This document shows, in pieces, positions 1 to 5,695 of a stretch of 6,602 nucleotides of DNA (within the stretch, counting starts at the first letter, position 1; every line of letters starts with the position of its first letter). This DNA comes from Candidatus Babelota bacterium. GTDB lineage: Bacteria; Babelota; Babeliae; Babelales; JAUPTZ01. Location of the stretch: assembly GCA_030917105.1 (NCBI GenBank), contig JAUPVI010000056.1, forward strand, positions 1 through 6,602, in the 5' to 3' direction. A program made the translations under genes and the position numbers. Below the pieces are notes generated by a model. The model saw only the letters and a program-made list of their open reading frames with translations, searched no databases and was not told where the DNA came from.

Positions 1-253
1 GATGGCTGTAGGTTGTCCCGTTGCTGCTTCAGACTGCACTTCGCTTCCAGAGATTGCAGGTGATGCGGCTATGTATTTTGATCCGACCAAGGTTGGTGAG
101 ATTGCCGCAGCAATGAAAGTGTTAAGCGGAAGTTCTGCAAGACGAGCCAAGCTTATTAGTGCAGGTTTCAAGCAGGCAAAGTTGTTCAACCAAGAGAAAA
201 TGGCGGCAGAAACATACGCTGTGTATGAAAAAGTCTTAGGAGGTAAGCAGTGA
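1..253 (+). CDS. Glycosyltransferase family 4, C-terminal fragment (5' end outside window)
   Basis: This is the last 83 or so residues of a GT-B fold, GT4-type glycosyltransferase; codons are in phase with position 2. The visible start reads MAVGCPVAASDC, then SLPEIAGDAAMYFDP. This is the classic segment just after the E-X7-E motif of GT4 enzymes (family pattern LEAMA-x-G-x-PV...SLPEV-x-GDAA-x-x-x-DP), which contacts the nucleotide-sugar donor. The ATG at position 2 is therefore an internal Met of the 'EAMA' stretch and not a start codon. The rest is the helical C-terminus typical of the family. The stop TGA (251-253) overlaps the GTG start of the next gene, so both are in one operon. The donor and acceptor sugars cannot be told from this fragment. 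The protein would act in the cytoplasm at the membrane surface. Confidence 0.88.
   Translation, partial: MAVGCPVAASDCTSLPEIAGDAAMYFDPTKVGEIAAAMKVLSGSSARRAKLISAGFKQAKLFNQEKMAAETYAVYEKVLGGKQ
238..243 (+). promoter_or_regulatory. Shine-Dalgarno site fixing the GTG start at 250
   Basis: A perfect AGGAGG lies inside the end of the upstream GT4 gene, six bases before the GTG at 250. It decides in favour of this GTG as the start of the following GT2 gene. It also means that gene can be translated by ribosomes finishing the upstream gene. Confidence 0.85.
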
Positions 254-1128
254 AAAAACAAGAGCCACTGATTGCAATCGTCACCCCGGTTTTTAATGAG
301 TTGGCGCATCTCAAGATCTTTCTACGTGCGTTGAAAAGGCAAACGTTTCGTAACGTCATTCCAATTATCATCGATGCAGGTTCGAGTGACGGATCGGCAG
401 AATATTTGGAGGATACAAAAGATATTGAGTATATAAAAGGCACCCCAGACTGGTGGTGGTCTCATTCTACGAACATAGGTATTAGCCGTGCGAAGCAGCT
501 AGGTGCGGACTATGTACTGACGATTAATGTAGACGTTGACCTTGCCGAGGATTATCTTGATAAATTAGTGAAGTCCACAAGTATTTCAAAGCACGCATTG
601 ATTGGGTCATTGGTGGTATATAGAAATGACCCGAAAAAGGTCTGGTACGCTGGAGGTACGTTTGACGAGGACGGAATGACGGGGCATATACATGGAAGTG
701 TTCACGAATTTCATGAGCCCCTCAAAGCAAAGTGGCTTACTGGAATGGGTACGCTTATTCCAATTGAGGTATTTGATAAAGCTGGCACGTACGATGAAAA
801 GCACTTTCCTCAGTACTTTGGTGATTCTGATCTTTCGCTACGGGCTGCAGAGGCAGGCTATGAGTTGTGGGTAGACCCGAAGTCAGTAGTGATAGGCGAC
901 GTCCAGTCGAATTGGGTTGGCCGTCAAATGGCAAAGCCTAGACTCCGGTTTTACTACGACCTATTCTTTTCTATCCGGTCTCCGTATCAAATAAAAACCC
1001 GTTACTGGTTTTACAAGCGTCATTGGCCCACTTCGTACCGCAAGGCACTGTGGAAATTCTACACTGGTCCCTGTCGATACATAGTAGTATCTTTTACAAA
1101 ACGACTGCTGACTAGGAAGTCAAAATAG
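250..1128 (+). CDS. GT2 family glycosyltransferase (rhamnosyltransferase-like)
   Basis: This 292-residue GT-A fold enzyme probably transfers a sugar from a nucleotide donor onto a lipid-linked glycan at the cytoplasmic membrane face. The N-terminus IAIVTPVFNE (8-17) and IDAGSSDGSAEYL (41-53) form the nucleotide-binding part. NVDVD (93-97) supplies the DxD metal site, and GMGTLIP (165-171) belongs to the acceptor region. GDSDLSLRA (191-199) stands where most relatives have ED-x-D, so D192 or D194 is the likely base. WWW (68-70) before the N-x-GI segment matches the aromatic patch seen in some relatives as WWTGG. No signal peptide is present; the C-terminus is basic and aromatic (about 225-292), which suits membrane attachment. 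GTG was chosen as start because AGGAGG precedes it at six bases. The start overlaps the upstream stop in a GTGA, indicating translational coupling. The 3' end meets gmd head-on. The sugar specificity is unknown. Confidence 0.88.
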   Translation: MKKQEPLIAIVTPVFNELAHLKIFLRALKRQTFRNVIPIIIDAGSSDGSAEYLEDTKDIEYIKGTPDWWWSHSTNIGISRAKQLGADYVLTINVDVDLAEDYLDKLVKSTSISKHALIGSLVVYRNDPKKVWYAGGTFDEDGMTGHIHGSVHEFHEPLKAKWLTGMGTLIPIEVFDKAGTYDEKHFPQYFGDSDLSLRAAEAGYELWVDPKSVVIGDVQSNWVGRQMAKPRLRFYYDLFFSIRSPYQIKTRYWFYKRHWPTSYRKALWKFYTGPCRYIVVSFTKRLLTRKSK

Positions 1129-1129
1129 T

Positions 1130-2089
1130 CTAAGCAAGAAGCTTTACGTCAGCGTCGACCATCATCTTAACAAGTTCTTCAAAGCTGACCTTTGGCTCCC
1201 AATTGAGCTGTTTCTTCGCATGAGCAGGATTACCGATGAGTAGATCTACCTCAGCTGGACGGAAGTATTTTTCACTTACTTCCACGTACTTTTCCCAGTC
1301 GAGACCAACGTGCTCGAAAGCGATTTGGCAGAATTCTTTTACTGAGTGGGTTTCGTTTGTTGCTATTACGTAATCATCCGGCTTATCCACTTGTAGCATG
1401 AGCCACATGGCTTCAACGTAGTCACCAGCAAACCCCCAGTCGCGCTTGGCGTCGAGATTACCAAGGAGGAGTTTATCTTGCTTACCAGCCTTAATGGCTG
1501 CAACGGCACGAGTGATTTTACGAGTTACAAATGTTTCACCACGGCGTGGGCTTTCGTGATTGAACAAAATTCCGTTGCAGGCAAACATATCGTAACTTTC
1601 GCGGTAATTTTTTGTAATCCAGTAAGAATATACTTTAGCGGCGCCATAAGGTGAACGAGGGTAGAATGGGGTTTTCTCGGTTTGTGGAACCTCTAAGACT
1701 TTGCCGAACATCTCGCTGGAGCTAGCTTGGTAGAATTTTGCGTTTGGCGCGCAGGTTCGTATTGCCTCCATGAGTCGTAGTGTGCCGGTGCCGGTGACGT
1801 CGGCGGTGTACTCGGGAACATCAAATGATACTTTCACGTGGCTTTGAGCGGCGAGGTTATATACTTCGTCAGGTTGTACGGCAGAAACAACGTGGTGTAG
1901 GGAGCTAGAGTCAGCAAGGTCACCGTAGTGAAGTGTGACCTTATCAAAAATGTGCTCTATGCGTCCGGTGGTAAATGTGCTATTACGACGCATAATGCCG
2001 TACACTTCATAGCCTTTTTCAAGTAGCAATTCGGCCAAATACGAGCCATCTTGTCCGGTAATTCCTGTAATGAGTGCTTTTTTAGCCAC
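1130..2089 (-). CDS. gmd: GDP-mannose 4,6-dehydratase
   Basis: This short-chain dehydratase of the extended NDP-sugar epimerase/dehydratase type converts GDP-D-mannose to GDP-4-keto-6-deoxy-D-mannose in the cytoplasm, using bound NADP. At 319 residues it is complete and of the short form (family about 320-370). The Rossmann glycine motif GITGQDG is at 9-15, right after the first strand. NLAAQSHV (78-85) follows. The catalytic set is S124 (usually Thr), E126, Y148 and K152, in QASSSEMFG and SPYGAAK. NHESPRRGETFVTRK (177-191), KRDWGFAGDYVEAMWLMLQ (215-233) and FRPAEVD (276-282) are Gmd hallmarks binding GDP-mannose. From memory the C-terminal half is close to the Pseudomonas Gmd that feeds GDP-D-rhamnose synthesis. 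The start is GTG at 2089, with AAGGAGG just upstream. It is the only minus-strand gene here. No GDP-fucose synthase or Rmd reductase is present, so the end product is open. Confidence 0.96.
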   Translation of the reverse strand: MAKKALITGITGQDGSYLAELLLEKGYEVYGIMRRNSTFTTGRIEHIFDKVTLHYGDLADSSSLHHVVSAVQPDEVYNLAAQSHVKVSFDVPEYTADVTGTGTLRLMEAIRTCAPNAKFYQASSSEMFGKVLEVPQTEKTPFYPRSPYGAAKVYSYWITKNYRESYDMFACNGILFNHESPRRGETFVTRKITRAVAAIKAGKQDKLLLGNLDAKRDWGFAGDYVEAMWLMLQVDKPDDYVIATNETHSVKEFCQIAFEHVGLDWEKYVEVSEKYFRPAEVDLLIGNPAHAKKQLNWEPKVSFEELVKMMVDADVKLLA

Positions 2090-2093
2090 AAAT

Positions 2094-2100
2094 CCTCCTT
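2094..2100 (-). promoter_or_regulatory. Shine-Dalgarno site for gmd
   Basis: On the minus strand AAGGAGG is followed by four bases and then GTG GCT AAA AAA. This strong site supports the GTG at 2089 as the gmd start, and the Rossmann motif then begins at the normal distance from the N-terminus. Confidence 0.85.
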
Positions 2101-2118
2101 CGTTATCTGAACATTAGG

Positions 2119-2124
2119 TATAAT
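2119..2124 (+). promoter_or_regulatory. Likely -10 box of the rightward GT operon
   Basis: A perfect TATAAT lies 13 bases before the ATG at 2138. The expected transcription start, about seven bases past the box, falls near 2131, leaving a 5' leader of about seven bases. No good -35 hexamer lies at 16-18 bases upstream, so the call rests on the -10 match, its place in a divergent gap, and the fact that the next gene lacks a Shine-Dalgarno site. Confidence 0.5.
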
Positions 2125-2125
2125 A
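2120..2125 (-). promoter_or_regulatory. Possible -10 box for gmd
   Basis: Read on the minus strand this is TATTAT, one mismatch from the consensus. A start about seven bases on (near 2113) would give a leader of about 24 bases carrying the AAGGAGG site of gmd, which is a normal arrangement. No clear -35 is visible. The box overlaps the opposite-strand TATAAT almost completely, so if both are used the two promoters would compete. Confidence 0.35.
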
Positions 2126-2137
2126 CTATCATATACT

Positions 2138-3328
2138 ATGAAAATTGCAGTTTACCATAATCTTCCTTCGGGTGGCGCTAAGAGATCTTTATATGAGTTG
2201 ATTAGTCGTTCTGCGCTAAATCATGACTATATGCTTTATCGCCCTGCCATAGAAGAAAATGAGAGCTATATGGACTTGCGTCCTTTGGTTAGAAGTGAGC
2301 ATGTGTTTGGTTTTCAGGGTTTGGAGCCTGATATGCTTGCACATAAAAATATCATTGAGCGCCGTAAGATCATGAGAAAGTTTTATAGACTTGAAACAGA
2401 AATCGCTAACGCAATAAATAAATCAGATGTTGATGTAGTGTTTGTTACAAGTTGCATGTTTACACATTCACCCGGTGTCTTGTGCGCGATAAACAAGCCA
2501 AGCATATATTATTTGCACGAACCTCGTCGTCAAAGTTTTGAATTTAATTTATCTCCGTTGATGGAAAGGTTAAGTAGAGTTGGTTCTAGGGGTTCAAAAG
2601 TTAATTGGCTACTTCGTCAATCATTTGATATAGATGCAATGGCTCGTGATATAAAATCAGTTCGGGCAGCTAGCAGGGTTCTATGCAACTCTTTCTACAC
2701 CCATGAATCAGCCCTGAGGAGTTACGGTGTTGACACGGAGGTTTGTTATTTTGGAGTTGATCAACGATTTAAGTCTGAATCTAGCGCATCAAAACAGTCC
2801 CGTGAATCTATTCTTGTGGTGGGCGCCCTACATCCAAATAAAAACCAGCTACTTATGATAGAGGCAATCGGCCTTATGCCAGAGAAGAAGCGACCAACCT
2901 TGGAGTGTGTTTTTGATCGCAGTGAAGAATCGTATAAGCAGCAATTGATTAATGGAGCAAAAGAGCTGGGTGTGGATTTAGTCCTTTCTTACCGTCTGCC
3001 GGATAGTGAGCTTGTGAAGAAATATGCATCAGCGACGGCAGTTGCTTGTCTGGCAGAGCTTGAGCCTTTTGGTTTTACACCACTCGAAGCTAATCTTGCG
3101 GGTACGCCTGTGATTGCGTTAAAAGAGGGTGGCTATAGGGAGACGGTTATAGATGGTGAAACAGGGCTATTTGTAAGTCGAGATTCACATATTGTGAAAG
3201 ATGCAGTCATGCAAGTTAGTGAGAAAAATTGGGATCAGGCGAAGCTACGTAAGCACGCTGGTCAGTGGAGCTGGCAACGAACCGTAGCGCAGTACGAACG
3301 AACTTTGCAGGAGTTGGATCGTGGTTAA
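2138..3328 (+). CDS. Glycosyltransferase family 4 (GT-B fold)
   Basis: This 396-residue retaining-type GT4 glycosyltransferase is probably one step in building the lipid-linked repeat unit in the cytoplasm. The N-terminal domain opens with KIAVYHNLPSGGAKRSLYEL (2-21), whose GGAKR loop is the usual acceptor/donor glycine turn. LHEPR (126-130) carries the family's conserved His. The C-terminal donor domain begins near ILVVGALHPNKN (225-236). The E-X7-E motif is E309...E317 (EPFGFTPLE), followed by GTPVIALKEGGYRETV and GETGLFV. The Arg normally found in the GRL-x-P-x-K segment is Ala230, while K235 is kept. The start is secure: an in-frame TGA at 2108-2110 is followed by no other usable start codon, and the GG loop needs this N-terminus. 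No Shine-Dalgarno site precedes it. It is the first gene of a four-gene run, and its end overlaps the next gene by 8 bp. Substrates are unknown. Confidence 0.92.
   Translation: MKIAVYHNLPSGGAKRSLYELISRSALNHDYMLYRPAIEENESYMDLRPLVRSEHVFGFQGLEPDMLAHKNIIERRKIMRKFYRLETEIANAINKSDVDVVFVTSCMFTHSPGVLCAINKPSIYYLHEPRRQSFEFNLSPLMERLSRVGSRGSKVNWLLRQSFDIDAMARDIKSVRAASRVLCNSFYTHESALRSYGVDTEVCYFGVDQRFKSESSASKQSRESILVVGALHPNKNQLLMIEAIGLMPEKKRPTLECVFDRSEESYKQQLINGAKELGVDLVLSYRLPDSELVKKYASATAVACLAELEPFGFTPLEANLAGTPVIALKEGGYRETVIDGETGLFVSRDSHIVKDAVMQVSEKNWDQAKLRKHAGQWSWQRTVAQYERTLQELDRG
3309..3313 (+). promoter_or_regulatory. Shine-Dalgarno site fixing the GTG start at 3321
   Basis: AGGAG sits inside the last codons of the upstream GT4 gene, seven bases before the GTG at 3321. 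It supports this start, which overlaps the GT4 stop by 8 bp and implies coupled translation. Confidence 0.75.
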
Positions 3329-4340
3329 GCAAAAAGCCGCCAGCGTAATTATTCCTAATTGGAATGGCAAAAGGTTGCTTGGGCAGTGCCTAGACGCCTT
3401 AAGCAAACAAACGTATAAAGATTTCGAAATTATAGTGGTAGAAAATGGATCAACCGATGGCTCGGTTGAATATATAGAAGAGAACTATCCTGAAGTAGTT
3501 CTTCTCAAACAAAAGGAGAATCTTGGTTTTGCCGGCGGCGTTAATGTAGGACTTAAGCATTCGCAGGCAAAGTATAAAATTTTGCTTAACAATGACACGG
3601 CTGTAGACGAGAGCTGGCTCGGTGCATTAGTTCATACTGCAGAGAAAAATCCAAATGCTTTTGCAGTTGTCTCAAAAATCTTAGAAGCAAGTAAGAGAAA
3701 AAATCCAAAGTATTACAATATTGATTCTACTGGTGATCAATACTCCATTTGGGGGATGCCTTTTCCAAGAGGAAGGGGTGAAGTAGATACTGGTCAGTTT
3801 AATAAACCCGAGCAGGTTTTTGCGGCATGTGGCGGATCTGTACTGTATAGGGCTACGCTGCTTGAAAAAGTTGGTTTATTTGATGAAGATTTTTTTGCGT
3901 ATTATGAGGATGTTGATATTTCATTTAGGGCTCGGTTAATGGGATACGACATACTATATGAGCCGAAGAGTGTTGTATATCATGCAATTGGAGCGACTTC
4001 TGGGGGTGGCCTCAAGCCTTTTACGCGTTTCCACAGTGTAAAAAATGCACACTATCTCTACCTGAAAAATATGCCCGCTTCATTATTCTGGCGCTTTTTG
4101 CCCAGGTTTTTACTGGGGCAAATAATGGTTTTTGCAAGCTCCATAAAGCATGGGCTACTTTTGAGTCACTTAAAAGGATTAGTGTGGGTATTGCTATTCT
4201 TGCCGAAAAAAATTGTGCAGAGAGTTACTATTCAGCGCAAAAAAAAGGTAAGTAATGCCGATGTACTGTCTAGGCTTTATAAAGAATTGCCACCATTACA
4301 AAAGGATTTTTTCAATAAATTTAGACGAGGTTCTAAATAG
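3321..4340 (+). CDS. GT2 family glycosyltransferase with C-terminal membrane-associated region
   Basis: This 339-residue GT-A fold enzyme is of the rhamnosyltransferase-like (COG1216-type) group. Visible motifs are ASVIIPNWNGKRLL (7-20), VVENGSTDGSVEYI (39-52), ENLGFAGGVNVGL (66-78) and LLNNDT (88-93), whose NND stands for the DxD metal site. Then come ACGGSVLYR (169-177), FFAYYEDVDISFRAR (191-205) with the ED-x-D catalytic-base motif at 196-199, and H221 in VVYHAIGATSGG. This order is textbook for the family. After the catalytic domain, about 251-297 is hydrophobic with basic borders and probably anchors the protein to the inner face of the membrane. GTG was chosen as start because AGGAG lies seven bases upstream. 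It follows the GT4 gene with an 8-bp overlap and precedes the polymerase-like gene by 8 bp. It is the better-conserved of the two GT2 enzymes here. Which sugar it moves is unknown; a deoxyhexose made through Gmd is an attractive guess only. Confidence 0.92.
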   Translation: MVKQKAASVIIPNWNGKRLLGQCLDALSKQTYKDFEIIVVENGSTDGSVEYIEENYPEVVLLKQKENLGFAGGVNVGLKHSQAKYKILLNNDTAVDESWLGALVHTAEKNPNAFAVVSKILEASKRKNPKYYNIDSTGDQYSIWGMPFPRGRGEVDTGQFNKPEQVFAACGGSVLYRATLLEKVGLFDEDFFAYYEDVDISFRARLMGYDILYEPKSVVYHAIGATSGGGLKPFTRFHSVKNAHYLYLKNMPASLFWRFLPRFLLGQIMVFASSIKHGLLLSHLKGLVWVLLFLPKKIVQRVTIQRKKKVSNADVLSRLYKELPPLQKDFFNKFRRGSK

Positions 4341-4348
4341 GACATCTC

Positions 4349-5695
4349 ATGAAGTTAATGAAAAACAAGACCGTGTTTAATACTTTGAGTGTGTATGTCT
4401 TGTATGCCCTCGTATTCACGCTGCCATTTGAGCGTATTCCTTCGCTCGATTTAACCTTGGCTGGAAGTAGTCTAACAGTGCGAGCAAATAGCGTTTTGGC
4501 ACTTATTTTGTGTCTTGTGTCATTGCCCCTATTATGGCAGAATAGACGCGAATTACTAACTATGCCTTACGTGGGCCTTATTGTTTTTCTTTTTGTATAT
4601 CTGTTCTCTGTAGCTTTATCGTCTGAACTTTCTCGTGCAGTAATGGTTTACGGATTCACTTTTCTTACTATCGCTACGGCAGTTAGTATTGCGAATCAGC
4701 TAACATCAGCGAGGTTAGAAACGCTTAAGAAGGTACTGTATTGGTCTACATGGGTAGTCCTTGCTTTTGGCTTTTATCAATACTTGGGTGATATTTTTGG
4801 GCTATCAACTTCCTTAACTGGCTTACGAACAGACTACACAAAGGTTGTATTTGGTTTTCCGAGAATTCAGTCGGTTGGACTAGAGCCTTTATACTACGCG
4901 AACTTTTTAATGATTCCGTTTTTTGTGTTCGCCGCAGATTTTCTGAAAAAAACCAAAGAGCGTCCAATATTACTTATTGCAATCATTATGCAAATTTCTC
5001 TCACAGTTTCGCGGGGTGCTTTTGCTGGGATGCTTATTGGTCTGGCAGTGCTTGTTATATTTGCAAGTCGTAATAAGACAAAATTTTTCCAGATATTCTC
5101 ACTTGGGTCTTTTGTAGTGCTTGGAGTTTTGCTGGCTCTCTTAATGACAAACATTGAAATTAAAAGTGTGGGTACTACCGGGAAAGAAAGCGGCGAAAAG
5201 AAAACAGAGGCAATTGTTTCACAAGCCACGAATTTTGATACCCAGGATGATAGGGATAGGAATAGAGATTTGGCATGGAGTGCTTTTACGCAGAGGCCGG
5301 TATTTGGATTGGGGCCAGGCGGCTTTGATAATTATGCTCGGGCGAATGCGCCAGTGTATGAAGGAGCACCCGGTAGGTTGATTGTTAATAATGAACCGCT
5401 GGAGCTGTTGGCCGAAGGCGGGATTGTAGCCTTTGTTACGTTGCTTATTACATTGTTATGGATCGTTTGGAAAGTTGCTACATTAGTTTGGCAAGGCAAG
5501 TTGAGTGACAAGCAGTATGCCTGGGGCCTTGGACTACTCGCATATTTATGCGCCTTGGCAGTGCAATATCAAACATTCTCGACGCTATATATTATGCATG
5601 TTTGGGTGGCGATAGGGCTGCTAATGGGAATCTTAATTAATGCAGGAAAAGTACATAAGAAGGCCACAAGTGCGACTCAAAAAAACACAAGCTAG
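4349..5695 (+). CDS. O-antigen polymerase/ligase-like integral membrane protein (Wzy/WaaL superfamily)
   Basis: This 448-residue protein has about 11-12 predicted membrane helices, for example near 13-27, 45-63, 72-91, 98-115, 129-147, 182-197, 205-238, 249-267, 355-378 and 389-430. A large hydrophilic loop (about 268-353) lies outside the cell, as in Wzy polymerases and WaaL ligases. Family marks are TVSRGAFAG (219-227), RPVFGLGPGGFDNY (316-329) and NNEPLELLAEGG (347-358). Such proteins use undecaprenyl-diphosphate glycans to extend or transfer a polysaccharide. The WaaL signature H-N-x9-G-xx-G/T/Y is altered: Asn347 replaces the His and Ala361 the last residue. This makes a polymerase or a divergent ligase more likely than a standard LPS ligase. 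ATG at 4349 was chosen because AGGA ends six bases before it; a second ATG at 4358 is possible. The gene overlaps the following one, implying coupling. Confidence 0.85.
   Translation: MKLMKNKTVFNTLSVYVLYALVFTLPFERIPSLDLTLAGSSLTVRANSVLALILCLVSLPLLWQNRRELLTMPYVGLIVFLFVYLFSVALSSELSRAVMVYGFTFLTIATAVSIANQLTSARLETLKKVLYWSTWVVLAFGFYQYLGDIFGLSTSLTGLRTDYTKVVFGFPRIQSVGLEPLYYANFLMIPFFVFAADFLKKTKERPILLIAIIMQISLTVSRGAFAGMLIGLAVLVIFASRNKTKFFQIFSLGSFVVLGVLLALLMTNIEIKSVGTTGKESGEKKTEAIVSQATNFDTQDDRDRNRDLAWSAFTQRPVFGLGPGGFDNYARANAPVYEGAPGRLIVNNEPLELLAEGGIVAFVTLLITLLWIVWKVATLVWQGKLSDKQYAWGLGLLAYLCALAVQYQTFSTLYIMHVWVAIGLLMGILINAGKVHKKATSATQKNTS
5658..5663 (+). promoter_or_regulatory. Shine-Dalgarno site supporting the GTG start at 5670
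   Basis: AGAAGG lies six bases before GTG at 5670, inside the 3' end of the polymerase-like gene. The alternative in-frame ATG at 5640 has only GGGA ten bases upstream, a weaker arrangement. Confidence 0.55.

Noticed and set aside
251..253. TGA read as Gly or Trp (alternative code seen in some candidate phyla)
   Set aside because: The gene before it ends naturally at this TGA next to a well-placed GTG start, and read-through gives no family-like extension. The other genes end in TAG or TAA and have no in-frame TGA.
2..253. An independent 83-residue small protein starting at ATG 2
   Set aside because: The sequence matches the interior of a GT4 donor domain, so the ATG is an internal Met of a gene cut by the window edge.
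1109..1125. TGACT-AGGA-AGTCA inverted repeat near the end of the first GT2 gene, as a terminator
   Set aside because: The stem is only five base pairs, lies inside the coding sequence, and is followed by A-rich sequence rather than a T-tract on either strand.
4341..4348. A possible promoter or terminator between the second GT2 and the polymerase-like gene
   Set aside because: The gap is only eight bases, with no hairpin or -10 box; it holds just part of a weak ribosome binding site.
4746..5229. Two minus-strand open frames opposite the polymerase-like gene
   Set aside because: They overlap each other and a clearly coding membrane protein, show no recognisable motifs or ribosome binding sites, and are typical antisense shadows.
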